Source: Streptomyces fodineus
GTDB taxonomy: Bacteria > Actinomycetota > Actinomycetes > Streptomycetales > Streptomycetaceae
Length of the DNA stretch: 64,000 nucleotides
Reading direction: 5' to 3'
NCBI RefSeq assembly: GCF_001735805.1
Contig: NZ_CP017248.1
Coordinates: forward strand, 5,704,001-5,768,000
The notes below the pieces were generated by a model. The model saw nothing but the letters and a program-made list of their open reading frames with translations, did not search any database and was not told the origin of the DNA. The position numbers were made by a program, and so were the translations under genes. Each line of letters begins with the position of its first letter. The first letter of the stretch is position 1. Below, one piece after another: positions 9,101 through 17,377 of this stretch.

Positions 9101-9717
9101 ACGCCCTCGTGGTCGGACAGGAAGGCGATCCGGCCCGCGACGAACATCGGGCAGTCCAGATGGCCGCCGATGCCGGGCACGAGTTGCCGTCCGTGCAGCC
9201 AGAGGCGGCCCGTGGCGCCGCCGCGGTAGCGCTTCCAGGAGGCCGGTTCGTGCGGCGGGGTGCCGGTGAGCAGGAGGGTCTTGTGCTCGCCGTCGACGTC
9301 GGCGACCTGGATGTCCGCCACCGGGCCCCAGGGCAGCCGCCCGCCGGGGTCGCCGTCGGTGGGGACCTTGTAGGCCCAGGTGAAGTAGGAGAAGGGCTGG
9401 CCGTGGGAGGCGACCGCCAGGATGTGCCCGTCCGGGTCCCAGCCGCAGACCTGCGTGTCCGAGCTGCCCCAGTACGTCAGCTGCCGCTCGGGGCCGCCGT
9501 CGACGCCGACGAGGTGGATCTCGGGCACGAGGCTGTGCCAGCCGGTGTACGCGATCCGGCGGCCGTCGGGCGAGAAGCGCGGGTGCCCGGTCTTCGTGCG
9601 GTCCGCGGTGAGCCGCCAGGCCCGGCCCGGGGCGTCGAGAGGGGCCAGCCAGAGGTCGTCCTCGGCCACGAAGCACAGCAGGTCGCCGCTGAGGTGGGGA
9701 AAGCGCAGATAGCTCAC
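6103..9717 (-). CDS. Tricorn-type protease (peptidase S41 family)
   Basis: A 1204-residue cytosolic homologue of the archaeal Tricorn protease, which degrades peptides released by the proteasome. The N-terminal ~700 residues are beta-propeller repeats with TolB-like FSPDG motifs. A PDZ domain and the C-terminal S41 serine protease core follow. Catalytic elements are visible: Ser-His in CTSHAYV, the nucleophile in TSSDGD, and Glu in VENHGVTPD. Between propeller blades, roughly residues 405-535, sits a Gly/Glu/Ser repeat insertion not expected in the family. The only start I can place is a GTG with GGAGG directly abutting it, so the true start is uncertain. It is divergent from the TetR gene. 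Confidence 0.9.
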   Translation of the reverse strand: MSYLRFPHLSGDLLCFVAEDDLWLAPLDAPGRAWRLTADRTKTGHPRFSPDGRRIAYTGWHSLVPEIHLVGVDGGPERQLTYWGSSDTQVCGWDPDGHILAVASHGQPFSYFTWAYKVPTDGDPGGRLPWGPVADIQVADVDGEHKTLLLTGTPPHEPASWKRYRGGATGRLWLHGRQLVPGIGGHLDCPMFVAGRIAFLSDHEGVGNLYSCAHDGTDLRRHTDHDAFYARHASSDGTRVVYQCAGDLWLVDDFSPDAVPRKLDVRLGGPATGRRRYQVPAAQNIDGISVDETGRASAVVVRGSLYWLTHRDGPARTITDTPGVRVRLPEMLGTTGQVAYVTDAEGEDAVEIAQLPRATGDRATRRVASGALGRVLEMACDPEGERLAVASHDGRLLLIDVAEEEATDTGAGEGGGGSGEVGEGGEGGENSGKAGEASEAGENSGEVGGPGEGSGETGEGREDSGETGDGGVGSGETGEAGEGGEGSGETSEGREGSGETSEGREGSGETGDGHVGSGESRDDGAGYAGGAGGHVTELIRSVNGPVRDLAFSPDGAWLAWSHPGIGRSLRQIKLARIKDRLIVDVTNGRFEDENPVFTRDGRYLAFLSWRGFDPVYDVHTGDLSFPLGCRPYLVPLNSATPSPFALNPEGRPAAGGLDPVEEEETGEAGTVTVEVEGLAMRVTPFPVIASKYSALCPVAGGGLVWLRWPISGALGETFVNPADISGRPTLEYFNITKAKKSELVDHLDWFAVSGDGTRLVVVDEGDLRAVPSAEMGDSDTTVWIDLRRILHVVDPPAEWRQAYDEAGRIIRAYFWDPGMSGLDWDAVLDQYRPFVERVASPDEFADLLREVLGELCTSHAYVTPARRNEGPPHYQRWQGLLGTNFVQRDGRWLVKRILAGDSSDSKARSPLAGTGIREGAILTHVDGRPVDPVTGPYPLLAGSGGTTVELTFTPAQGEPGRARRVAVVPLIDERPLRYQDWVAKRRAVVRELSGGKCGYLHIPDMGGSGWAQFNRDLRMEVSRPALIVDVRGNAGGHISELVIEKLTRTILGWDLTRDAQPVSYTSNAPRGPVVALADEATSSDGDMITAAFKLLKLGPVVGQRTWGGVVGMTGRHRLGDGTVITVPMNAAWFDAYGWSVENHGVTPDLEIMRTPLDWAEGRHAQLDDAVQLALELLESNPAAIPPDYTEVPNHARPKLPPRPS
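8120..8495 (-). repeat. Low-complexity repeat tract encoding Gly/Glu/Ser insert in Tricorn
   Basis: On the coding (minus) strand this is a run of imperfect units of 12-27 bases with the core TCCGGAGAA/GGC, encoding GSGETxEGxE-like repeats over about 125 residues. It carries the slippage-prone look of a minisatellite and lies between propeller segments. Confidence 0.7.
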
Positions 9718-9783
9718 CTCCCCATGCTTTTCCGCCCGCTGGGGCCCAGCAACTTATGCGGCGCTCACATCCGTGACCCAAGA

Positions 9784-9813
9784 CACGTACGAAACGGTTT
9801 CGTTTCGTACGTG
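9784..9813. promoter_or_regulatory. TetR operator (13-bp perfect inverted repeat)
   Basis: CACGTACGAAACG (9784-9796) and CGTTTCGTACGTG (9801-9813) are perfect inverted arms separated by GTTT. The site lies between the start of the Tricorn gene and the TetR gene, the classical position for autoregulation, and may also affect the protease promoter. The symmetry is visible; binding by the neighbouring TetR protein is inferred. Confidence 0.7.
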
Positions 9814-9872
9814 CCTCAGGGTATCTTCATGGTGTACGAAGCAGGAGGCTGCGGAGTGGGAAGGTGAGTGGC

Positions 9873-10478
9873 ATGACCGAGGCCGTCGCAACGGCGCGTC
9901 GCAGTCGGATCACGCCCGAGCGCGAGGCCGAGTTGTACGAGGCCGTGCTCGACCTGCTCCGCGAGGTCGGCTACGACGCCCTCACCATGGACGCCGTCGC
10001 CGCCCGCACCCGGTCCAGCAAGGCCACGCTCTACCGCCAGTGGGGCGGCAAGGCCGAGCTGGTCGCGAAGGCGGTGCGGCACAACAAGCCGGGCGGCCCC
10101 GCCGACGAGGTCGACACCGGGTCGCTCAGGAGCGACCTGCACGCCCTCACCCTGCGTTCGGACGACTGCGAGATGGAGCAGAACTCCGCGCTGATGCGGG
10201 GCCTGGCGATGGCCGTCCACGGCAACCCGGACCTGCTGCGCGCGTTCAAGGACCATCTCATCGAACCGGAGCTGGCGGCCTTGCGCCGTGTGCTGCAACG
10301 GGCGATCGACCGCGGCGAGGTCCGCGCGGACAACCCGGCGATCGACTACGTGATGCACATGATGATCGGCGCGTTCGCCGCCCGCACCCTGCTCGACGAG
10401 CAGCCGCCGACGCAGGCCTTCCTCCTGTCATACATCGACGCCGTGGTCCTCCCCGCCCTCGGCGTCCCCACCGGCTGA
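9873..10478 (+). CDS. TetR family transcriptional regulator
   Basis: A 201-residue TetR regulator. The N-terminal HTH spans about residues 15-60 (LLREVGYDALTMDAVAARTRSSKATLYRQWGGK). A C-terminal helical ligand domain (TetR_C of the AcrR-like type) follows. ATG 9873 has GGAAGG eight bases upstream; a GTG at 9864 is an alternative giving three extra residues. It is followed after about 100 bp by an MMPL exporter in the same direction, so it probably represses that exporter and itself through the operator at 9784-9813. Confidence 0.88.
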   Translation: MTEAVATARRSRITPEREAELYEAVLDLLREVGYDALTMDAVAARTRSSKATLYRQWGGKAELVAKAVRHNKPGGPADEVDTGSLRSDLHALTLRSDDCEMEQNSALMRGLAMAVHGNPDLLRAFKDHLIEPELAALRRVLQRAIDRGEVRADNPAIDYVMHMMIGAFAARTLLDEQPPTQAFLLSYIDAVVLPALGVPTG

Positions 10479-10581
10479 ACCTCTCCCCGACCAAGCCCAC
10501 CACCTGACGTCACCGCTCACGTCGTCGGGCTGATCACCCCTGCCCTGATGAACCCCACGACCTGACCGGGAGTACGGCTCC

Positions 10582-12807
10582 GTGGCCACGTATCTCTACA
10601 AGCTAGGCCGTCTCGCCTTCCGGCGACGGCACTTCGTCGCCCTCATATGGGTCGCGCTGCTCACCCTCGCCGGGGTGGGCGCCGCCTCCGCGCCGGCCGC
10701 CGGCAACACCTCCTTCTCCATCCCCGGCACCGAGGCGCAGAAGGCCTTCGACCTGCTGGACCAGCGCTTCCCCGGCATGAACGCCGGCGGCGCCACCGCG
10801 CGGATCGTCTTCAAGGCGCCCGGCGGCGAGAAGATGACCGACGCCGGCAACAAGGCGGCCGTCGAGAAGACCGTCAAGGAGCTGAGAAGCGGCTCCGAGG
10901 TCACCTCCGTCGCCGACCCCTACGCCGGGCACACCGTCAGCCAGAACGGCTCGATCGCCTACGCCTCGGTGAAGTACCAGGTCTCCGGCATGGAGCTGAA
11001 GGACTCCTCCAAGGACGCCTTGAAGGAAGCCGCCCAGCACGCGCGGGATGCCGGGCTGACCGTCGAGATCGGCGGTGACGCGCTCAACGCGACCCCCGAG
11101 ACCGGCTCCAGCGAGGCAATCGGCATCGCGATCGCCGCCGTCGTCCTCGTCATCACCTTCGGCTCCCTGCTCGCGGCCGGATTCCCGCTGCTCACCGCCA
11201 TCATCGGGGTCGGCATCGGCGTCTCCACGATCACCGCGCTCGCCAGCGCCCTGGACCTCGGCTCCACGACGTCCACCCTGGCTTCGATGATCGGCCTGGC
11301 CGTCGGCATCGACTACGCCCTGTTCATCGTCTCCCGCTACCGCGCCGAACTGGCCGAGGGCCGCGAGCGCGAGGAGGCGGCCGGACGGGCCGTCGGCACC
11401 GCGGGCTCGGCGGTGGTCTTCGCCGGCCTCACCGTGGTCATCGCCCTGGTCGGCCTGTCGGTCGTCAACATCCCGATGCTGACGAAGATGGGCGTCGCGG
11501 CGGCGGGCACGGTCGCCATCGCCGTCCTGATCGCCCTCACGCTGATCCCGGCGCTGCTCGGCTACGCGGGCCGCAGGGTCAAGCCGGCCGGCCAGAAGAG
11601 CAAGCTGCTCGGCGGCGGCCGTACGCCGAAGAAGCCGGGCCGCCCCAACATGGGCACCCGCTGGGCGAGCTTCGTCGTACGGCGCCCGGTCGCCGTCCTG
11701 CTGCTCGGCGTGCTCGGCCTCGGCGCGGCGGCGATCCCGGCGGCCTCCCTGGAGCTGGGCCTGCCCGACGACGGCTCCCAGCCGACCTCCACCACCCAGC
11801 GCCGCGCCTACGACCTGCTCTCCGAGGGCTTCGGACCGGGCTTCAACGGCCCGCTGATGGTCGTGGTCGACGCCAAGGGCAGCGCGCACCCCAAGACGGC
11901 GTTCACCAAGGTCGGCGACGAGATCAAGGGCCTGAACGACGTCGTCACGGTCACCCCGGCCATGCCCAACAAGGCCGGTGACACCGCGACGATCACCGTC
12001 GTACCCAAGTCCAAGCCGTCCTCCCAGACGACCCAGGACCTGGTGCACACCATCCGCGACAAGGGCGCGGACATCGCCGCGGAGACCGGCTCCAAGGTCC
12101 TGGTCACCGGCTCGACGGCGATGAACATCGACGTCTCGCAGAAGCTGAACGACGCGCTGCTGCCGTATCTGGCGCTGGTGGTCGGCCTCGCGTTCCTGCT
12201 GCTGATCGTGGTCTTCCGCTCGGTCCTCGTCCCGCTGAAGGCGGCCCTCGGCTTCCTGCTCAGCGTGCTCGCGGCCCTCGGCGCGGTCGTCGCGGTCTTC
12301 CAGTGGGGCTGGCTGTCCGGCCTGATGAACGTCGAGCAGACCGGTCCGGTCATGTCGATGATGCCGATCTTCATGGTGGGGGTCGTCTTCGGCCTCGCGA
12401 TGGACTACGAGGTCTTCCTCGTGACCCGGATGCGGGAGGCGTACGTGCACGGCGAGAAGCCCAGCCAGGCGGTGGTGACGGGCTTCAGGTACGGCGCACG
12501 CGTCGTGACCGCCGCCGCCGTCATCATGATCGCCGTCTTCTCCGGCTTCATGGGCTCCAGCGACTCGATGGTCAAGATGATCGGCTTCGGCCTCGCGATC
12601 GCCGTCTTCTTCGACGCGTTCATCGTCCGCATGGCCATCGTCCCGGCGGTGCTCGCCCTGCTCGGCAGGCGGGCCTGGTGGCTGCCGAAGTGGCTCGACC
12701 GGGCGCTGCCCAACGTCGACGTCGAGGGCGAGGGGCTGCGCACGCAGACCGACGCGGGCCGCAAGGACGCCGATCCCGACGAGGAGCGGGAGCTGGTACG
12801 GGCCTGA
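10582..12807 (+). CDS. MMPL family transporter (RND superfamily)
   Basis: A 741-residue membrane exporter of the MMPL/RND class. It has a first transmembrane helix near residues 18-38, a large extracytoplasmic loop (about 40-175), a bundle of five to six helices (about 176-330), a second loop after a helix at about 368-390, and a second bundle (about 530-705). The duplicated RND architecture is clear. Conserved GxDYALF and AMDYEVFL motifs begin helices in each half, and their Asp-Tyr pairs carry the proton relay. The cargo may be a lipid or drug. It follows the TetR gene and ends at a strong hairpin. Confidence 0.9.
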   Translation: MATYLYKLGRLAFRRRHFVALIWVALLTLAGVGAASAPAAGNTSFSIPGTEAQKAFDLLDQRFPGMNAGGATARIVFKAPGGEKMTDAGNKAAVEKTVKELRSGSEVTSVADPYAGHTVSQNGSIAYASVKYQVSGMELKDSSKDALKEAAQHARDAGLTVEIGGDALNATPETGSSEAIGIAIAAVVLVITFGSLLAAGFPLLTAIIGVGIGVSTITALASALDLGSTTSTLASMIGLAVGIDYALFIVSRYRAELAEGREREEAAGRAVGTAGSAVVFAGLTVVIALVGLSVVNIPMLTKMGVAAAGTVAIAVLIALTLIPALLGYAGRRVKPAGQKSKLLGGGRTPKKPGRPNMGTRWASFVVRRPVAVLLLGVLGLGAAAIPAASLELGLPDDGSQPTSTTQRRAYDLLSEGFGPGFNGPLMVVVDAKGSAHPKTAFTKVGDEIKGLNDVVTVTPAMPNKAGDTATITVVPKSKPSSQTTQDLVHTIRDKGADIAAETGSKVLVTGSTAMNIDVSQKLNDALLPYLALVVGLAFLLLIVVFRSVLVPLKAALGFLLSVLAALGAVVAVFQWGWLSGLMNVEQTGPVMSMMPIFMVGVVFGLAMDYEVFLVTRMREAYVHGEKPSQAVVTGFRYGARVVTAAAVIMIAVFSGFMGSSDSMVKMIGFGLAIAVFFDAFIVRMAIVPAVLALLGRRAWWLPKWLDRALPNVDVEGEGLRTQTDAGRKDADPDEERELVRA

Positions 12808-12830
12808 CGTACCGCCGCTGACACCGGACC

Positions 12831-12880
12831 GGCCGGTGAGGGTGCCCGTGGGGACGGGCCTGCACCCTCACCGGCCTTCT
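12831..12880 (+). terminator. Rho-independent-like hairpin after the MMPL gene
   Basis: GGCCGGTGAGGGTGC (12831-12845) pairs perfectly over 15 bp with 12862-12876, enclosing a 16-base loop, and is followed by TTCT. Confidence 0.8.
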
Positions 12881-12953
12881 GCCTGCCCGAAGTGCCTTCT
12901 GAGTGGCGAAAACCCGATGAGCGGGGCTCGGGCGATGGCGTAGCGTGCCCGGC

Positions 12954-13469
12954 ATGACGACGACAGCCGCCACTGACGCCGACGAATGGGGAGCCCACCC
13001 CCGTTTCGCCGAGGCGCTGCGCGCGCTCGGCCTCGACGACGTGCTCCGGCGGACCAGGCGGTTCCCGGAGGCGACCCGGACCGCCGCCGAGGCCGCCGCG
13101 GCCATCGGGTGCGAACTCGGCCAGATCTGCAAGTCGCTGATCTTCGCCGCCGACGGGGCGCCGGTGCTGGTCCTCATGGACGGGGCCTCACGCGTGGACG
13201 TGGAGCGGGTGCGGAGGGAACTGGGCGCCGGCGAGGTCACCCGGGCCGGCGCCGGTGTCGTACGCGAGGCCACCGGCTACGCCATCGGTGGCGTCCCGCC
13301 CTTCGGGCACCGCACGCGCACGCGTGTCCTCGCCGACCGCTCGCTGCTCGCCCACGACGTGGTCTGGGCGGCCGCCGGAACGCCGCACACCGTCTTCCCG
13401 ATCGAGCCCAAGGCACTCGTGGCCCACGCCGGTGCCGACCTGGTGGACGTGCGCGAGCAGACCGCGTGA
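12954..13469 (+). CDS. YbaK/EbsC-type aminoacyl-tRNA deacylase
   Basis: A 171-residue YbaK/ProX-fold protein that would hydrolyse mischarged aminoacyl-tRNA (Cys- or Ala-tRNAPro type). Recognisable features are the core strand ICKSLIFAADG with the conserved Lys and the loop ATGYAIGGVPPFGH, the signature of YbaK proteins, followed by the strand LLAHDVVWAAAGTPHTVFPI. ATG 12954 is used; a GTG at 12945 would add three residues. The transporter-like gene that follows begins inside its stop codon (GTGA). Confidence 0.85.
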   Translation: MTTTAATDADEWGAHPRFAEALRALGLDDVLRRTRRFPEATRTAAEAAAAIGCELGQICKSLIFAADGAPVLVLMDGASRVDVERVRRELGAGEVTRAGAGVVREATGYAIGGVPPFGHRTRTRVLADRSLLAHDVVWAAAGTPHTVFPIEPKALVAHAGADLVDVREQTA

Positions 13470-14312
13470 CGCCCCTGGTCACGGCCGCCGTTCTGCTCGC
13501 CGCGGTCACCCACGCCAGCTGGAACGCCATCGCGCACCGCATCACCGACAAGCTGGTCGGCTTCACCCTGATCTCCGGGGGCGGGCTGCTGATCGGGCTC
13601 GCGATCGTGCCGTTCGCCGCGTTCCCGGCGGGGCCCGCCTGGCCGTACCTGCTGACCTCGGCCGTCGTGCACATCGTCTACTACGTCCTGCTGATGACCT
13701 CCTTCCGGCTCGGCGACTTCGGCCAGGCGTACCCCCTCGCACGCGGCAGCGCGCCCCTCGTCGTCACCGTGCTGGCCGCCGTGTTCGCGCAACGAGGTGC
13801 CCGACGGCTGGGCGCTGGCCGGGATCGCCGTGTCCTGCGTGGGGCTCATGGGCGTCAGCCTGTGGGGGCTGCGCGGCAGCCGGCCCAACTGGGCGGCGAT
13901 CTCCGCGGCCCTCGCGACCGGGCTGACAATCGCGGCGTACACGGTGATCGACGGCCTGGGCGTACGGGCCGCGCACTCGCCGCTCGGATACATCGCCTGG
14001 CTCATGGCCGTCCAGGGAGTCGTCGTCCCGGGCTACATGTACGCACGCGCGCGTGCCGACACCGTCCGGCTGCTGCGCCCCCACGCCGCCGTAGGCCTCC
14101 TCGGCGCGGCCCTGTCCGTCTCCGCGTACGCCCTGGTCCTGTGGGCCCAGACCCGCGCCGAACTGGCCCCGATCGCCGCGCTGCGCGAGTCCTCGATCAT
14201 CGTCGGCGCCGCGATCGGCGCGATCGTCTTCAAGGAGCGCTTCGGCGCACCCCGGATCGCGGCGGCCGGGCTGCTGGTGGTGGGGATCGGGTTGATGTTG
14301 CACGCCGGGTAG
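13466..14312 (+). pseudogene. EamA/DMT-type transporter, frameshifted
   Basis: Two frames together encode an integral membrane protein of about 280 residues with roughly ten hydrophobic segments, typical of EamA drug/metabolite transporters. The first part (from GTG 13466 to about 13790) ends in LAAVFAQ. The second part resumes in the +1 frame at about 13794 with EVPDGWALAGIAVSC. One extra base or two missing bases around 13790-13796 would explain the break. Coding character is kept on both sides, so the lesion is recent or a sequence error. It is coupled to the YbaK gene by GTGA. Confidence 0.8.
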
Positions 14313-14366
14313 CCGGGTAGTCCGGTAGGGAGAAGTGGGCAGCAACCGGACGACAGGGAGCCCTCA

Positions 14367-15257
14367 ATGACCGACAAGCCGACCGTCAGCGTCCTGGGCA
14401 CCGGCATCATGGGGGCCGCGATGGCTCGGAATCTGTGCCGCGCGGGGCTGGAGGTGCGCGCGTGGAACCGGACGCGTGAGAAGGCCGAGCCGCTCGCCGC
14501 CGACGGTGCACGGATCGCGGACACCCCGGCCGGGGCCGTCGAGGGCGCCGACGTCGTCCTGACGATGCTGTACGACGGCAACACCGCGCTGGACGTCATG
14601 CGCGAGGCCGCACCGGCACTGCGGCCCGGCATGGTGTGGGCGCAGTGCACCACCGCGGGGATCGAGCTGGTCACCGACCTGGCCGCGTTCGCCGGCGAGC
14701 ACGGACTGGTCTTCTACGACGCACCCGTCCTCGGCACCAGGCAGCCCGCCGAGGCCGGTCAGCTGACCGTGCTGGCCGCCGGGCCGCAGGAGGGGCGGCA
14801 GACGGTCGCGCCCGTCTTCGACGCGGTCGGCGCGAAGACCATGTGGACCGGGACCGACGGCGGCGCGGGCAGCGCCAGCCGGCTGAAGCTGGTCGCCAAC
14901 AGCTGGGTGCTCGCGGCCACCGCGGCGGCCGGCGAGGTCCTCGCCCTCTCCCGGGCCCTCGGCGTGGACCCGCAGGGCTTCTTCGACCTCATCGAGGGCG
15001 GTCCGCTCGACATGGGATACCTGCGCGCGAAGTCGGCCCTGGTGCTCGACGGCAAGCTGACCCCGCCGTCGTTCGCGGTGGCCACCGCGGAGAAGGACGC
15101 CCGGCTCATCGTGCAGGCGGGTGAGCGGGGCGGCGTACGGCTGGACGTCGCCGAAGCCGCCGCGGAACGGTTCGCCCGCGCCGCCGCGCAGGGCCACGGG
15201 GACGAGGACATGGCCGCCGCGTACTTCGCCAGCTTCGGCACCGAGGCGTCGACATGA
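14367..15257 (+). CDS. NAD(P)-dependent oxidoreductase of the 3-hydroxyisobutyrate dehydrogenase family
   Basis: A 296-residue beta-hydroxyacid dehydrogenase. The N-terminal Rossmann motif is VLGTGIMGAAMARNL (residues 9-23) and the basic NRTREK downstream suggests NADP preference. The C-terminal all-helical 6PGDH-like domain has the catalytic Lys in LKLVANSWVL. The substrate is not identifiable; imine reductases also share this fold, but the Lys argues for the hydroxyacid type. It is preceded by an AGGGAGCC ribosome site and stands between the transporter and the DUF1876 gene. Confidence 0.87.
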   Translation: MTDKPTVSVLGTGIMGAAMARNLCRAGLEVRAWNRTREKAEPLAADGARIADTPAGAVEGADVVLTMLYDGNTALDVMREAAPALRPGMVWAQCTTAGIELVTDLAAFAGEHGLVFYDAPVLGTRQPAEAGQLTVLAAGPQEGRQTVAPVFDAVGAKTMWTGTDGGAGSASRLKLVANSWVLAATAAAGEVLALSRALGVDPQGFFDLIEGGPLDMGYLRAKSALVLDGKLTPPSFAVATAEKDARLIVQAGERGGVRLDVAEAAAERFARAAAQGHGDEDMAAAYFASFGTEAST

Positions 15258-15312
15258 CGGGCCGGGGTGCCGTGGCGCACCCTGGAGGCAAGGGTTTTCG
15301 GAGGTGATCGTC

Positions 15313-15588
15313 ATGATGCACACCGCTGTGGGATGGCACATAGAGCTGGAGTTCAAGGAGGATGATCAGCACACGAAGGCGGCGGCCCTGGTGCGCTTGC
15401 CCGACGGAAGCGAGGTACGGGCGCACGGCCACGCCACCCGGCACAACGTCGACGCCAACCAGCCGAGGGTCGGCGAGGAGATAGCCGGTGCACGTGCCCT
15501 CAACGAACTGGCCATGCAACTGCTGACCAAGGCACACGACGAGATCGACGCGGCGTCCGGACGGACCTCGCACACGATCAACGTGTGA
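15313..15588 (+). CDS. DUF1876 family protein
   Basis: A 91-residue protein matching the actinobacterial DUF1876 pattern: an N-terminal strand GWHIELEFKEDD, a central LPDGSEVRAHGHATR, and a helix ARALNELAMQLL. The name reflects family membership only; no function is established to my knowledge. GGAGG sits eight bases before ATG 15313, which favours this start over GTG 15304. It has no signal peptide or membrane segment. Confidence 0.82.
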   Translation: MMHTAVGWHIELEFKEDDQHTKAAALVRLPDGSEVRAHGHATRHNVDANQPRVGEEIAGARALNELAMQLLTKAHDEIDAASGRTSHTINV

Positions 15589-15627
15589 CAGCGCGCACCG
15601 TATGACCCCGCGTCTGCGTGCAGGGGC

Positions 15628-15643
15628 GTGCGCCGGGGCGCAC
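15628..15643. terminator. Weak hairpin between convergent genes
   Basis: GTGCGC and GCGCAC pair around a CGGG loop between the DUF1876 gene and the convergent serine hydrolase gene. Only six pairs, so this is tentative. Confidence 0.35.
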
Positions 15644-15659
15644 AGTCCTGCCCAAGCGC

Positions 15660-16820
15660 CTATGCGAGCGCCGTGCGTACCGCCCGCACCAACGCCTGCG
15701 CCCTCGGGTCCGCCGTCACGCCCTTGCGGAAGCCGTTGGTGACATAACCGAAGGCGATGCCGCTGTCCGGGTCGGCGAACGCGAGCGGGCCGCCCCGGCC
15801 CGGGTGGCCGAAGGAGCCGGGGGAGAGCAGCGGGGACGCCGCGCCGTGCAGCATGTAGCCGAGGCCGAACCGGGTACCGACCACCAGGACCCGGTCCGGT
15901 CCGGCGGACTGCTCGGCGCGGGCCAGTTCCGCCGTCCGCGGGGTGAACAGCCGGGTGCCGCCGTCCACCTCGCCGATGAGCGAGGCGTAGAAGCGGGCCA
16001 GCCCGTCGGCGGTGGCGATGCCGTTGGAGGCGGGCAGGGCGGCCGAGCGGTAGGCGGGGTCGTTCTCGTCGGGGAAGGGGGTGATCGCGGCGAACGCGCG
16101 CCGGGTCAGCGAGTCCGGGTCGGCGTACGCCTCGGCCACCGCACGCTTGGGGCGCAGCTTCAGGCCGCCCACCGCTTCGGGTGCCTCGACGGGGCCGACG
16201 CGGCCCGCGCGCGCGTGCTCCGGCTCCGGCAGGCCGAGCCACAGATCCGCGCCGGCCGGACGCGCGATCTCGTCCGCGATCCACTCGCCGGCCGGGCGGC
16301 CGGTGATCCGCCGGATCAGCTCGCCGGTGAGCCAGCTGTAGGTCTGGGCGTGGTAGCCGTGGTCCGTGCCCGGCTCCCATACCGGCGTCTGCGCGGCGAC
16401 GGCCGCGGCGCCGAGGTCGGGGTCGGCGGCCTCGGCGGGGGTCAGCGGGCGGTCCAGCACGGGCACGCCCGCGCGGTGGGCCAGCAGGTGCCGCACGAGG
16501 GTGTGCTCCTTGCCGGCCGCCTTGTACTCGGGCCAGTACGTGCCGACCGGGGCGTCCAGGTCCAGCTCGCCGCGCTGGTGCAGGAGCAGGAGCGCGGCGG
16601 CGGCGACGCCCTTGGTGGCGGAGTGCACGATCTGCGCGGTCCCGGGCTCCCAGGGCGCCGTACCGTCCACATCCCTGGTGCCGGCCCACAGGTCGACGAC
16701 CTTGTGCCCGTCGCGGTACACGGCGACGGCCGCGCCGCGTTCTGCGAGCAGGGCGAAGTTCGCTGCGAACGCCTCCCTGACCGGCTCGAAGCCCTCGGCC
16801 ACTGTGCCGTTCACGTCCAC
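15660..16820 (-). CDS. Beta-lactamase-family serine hydrolase (esterase/DD-peptidase like)
   Basis: A 386-residue protein of the class C beta-lactamase/family VIII esterase fold. The nucleophile motif SxxK appears as SATK near residue 88, within IVHSATKGVAAAALLLL. The second motif Tyr is in YHAQTYSWLTGEL. The C-terminal GHPGRGG resembles the HxG/KTG motif of these esterases. No signal peptide is present, so a cytoplasmic esterase is more likely than a secreted beta-lactamase. The GTG start is preceded by AAAGGGA. It is convergent with the DUF1876 gene. Confidence 0.87.
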   Translation of the reverse strand: MDVNGTVAEGFEPVREAFAANFALLAERGAAVAVYRDGHKVVDLWAGTRDVDGTAPWEPGTAQIVHSATKGVAAAALLLLHQRGELDLDAPVGTYWPEYKAAGKEHTLVRHLLAHRAGVPVLDRPLTPAEAADPDLGAAAVAAQTPVWEPGTDHGYHAQTYSWLTGELIRRITGRPAGEWIADEIARPAGADLWLGLPEPEHARAGRVGPVEAPEAVGGLKLRPKRAVAEAYADPDSLTRRAFAAITPFPDENDPAYRSAALPASNGIATADGLARFYASLIGEVDGGTRLFTPRTAELARAEQSAGPDRVLVVGTRFGLGYMLHGAASPLLSPGSFGHPGRGGPLAFADPDSGIAFGYVTNGFRKGVTADPRAQALVRAVRTALA

Positions 16821-16904
16821 GTCCGCCGTCCCTTTCGATCACGGTCCCATCACCTGCGACGGTGGGTGCAACAGCGGCTGCGCGCCTGTGATTCCTCGGT
16901 GGGA

Positions 16905-17351
16905 TCAGCCCAGCAGGATCGTTACGTCGATGTTGCCGCGCGTGGCATTGGAGTACGGGCAGACCTCGTGCGCGGCGTCCACCAGCCGGGCCGCCACGTC
17001 CGGGTCCAGCACCGGCAGGGAGACGCTCAGGGCGACCGCGAGGCCGTAGCCGCGGTGCCGGTTCGGGCCGATGCCGACCTTGGCGGCGACCGTGGAGCCG
17101 GTCAGGTCGTAGCCCGCGCGGTTGCCGACCAGGATGAGCGCGTTGTGGAAGCAGGAGCTGTAACCGGCCGCGAACAGCTGTTCCGGGTTGGTGCCGTTGC
17201 CGTCGCCGCCCAGCTCCAAAGGCATCGCGACCTTCAGTTCGAGCCGGCCGTCCTGGCTGGTGACATAGCCCTCACGGCCGCCGTGGGCGGTGGCCTCGGC
17301 GACGTACATGATCTTCGTGGGACGGGTGTCGACAGCGGTGTCCTCGGTCAT
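16905..17351 (-). CDS. ohr: Organic hydroperoxide resistance protein Ohr
   Basis: A 148-residue Ohr/OsmC-family thiol peroxidase that reduces organic hydroperoxides using lipoyl-protein electron donors. The two catalytic cysteines are at residues 67 (YSSCFHNAL) and 131 (EVCPYSNATR), and the conserved Arg/Glu environment is present. Length is typical. It lies downstream of ohrR on the same strand with 107 bp between them. The intergenic repeat at 17378-17403 is the likely OhrR operator. Induction by organic peroxide is inferred from the known ohr/ohrR system. Confidence 0.92.
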   Translation of the reverse strand: MTEDTAVDTRPTKIMYVAEATAHGGREGYVTSQDGRLELKVAMPLELGGDGNGTNPEQLFAAGYSSCFHNALILVGNRAGYDLTGSTVAAKVGIGPNRHRGYGLAVALSVSLPVLDPDVAARLVDAAHEVCPYSNATRGNIDVTILLG

Positions 17352-17377
17352 GGCCGGCCTCCCCCGGAACAAGTGGC

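Noticed and set aside
15660..16820. Secreted beta-lactamase / antibiotic resistance gene
   Set aside because: It has the SxxK fold, but no signal peptide and an esterase-like HPGRGG C-terminal motif, so a cytoplasmic esterase-type hydrolase is more likely.
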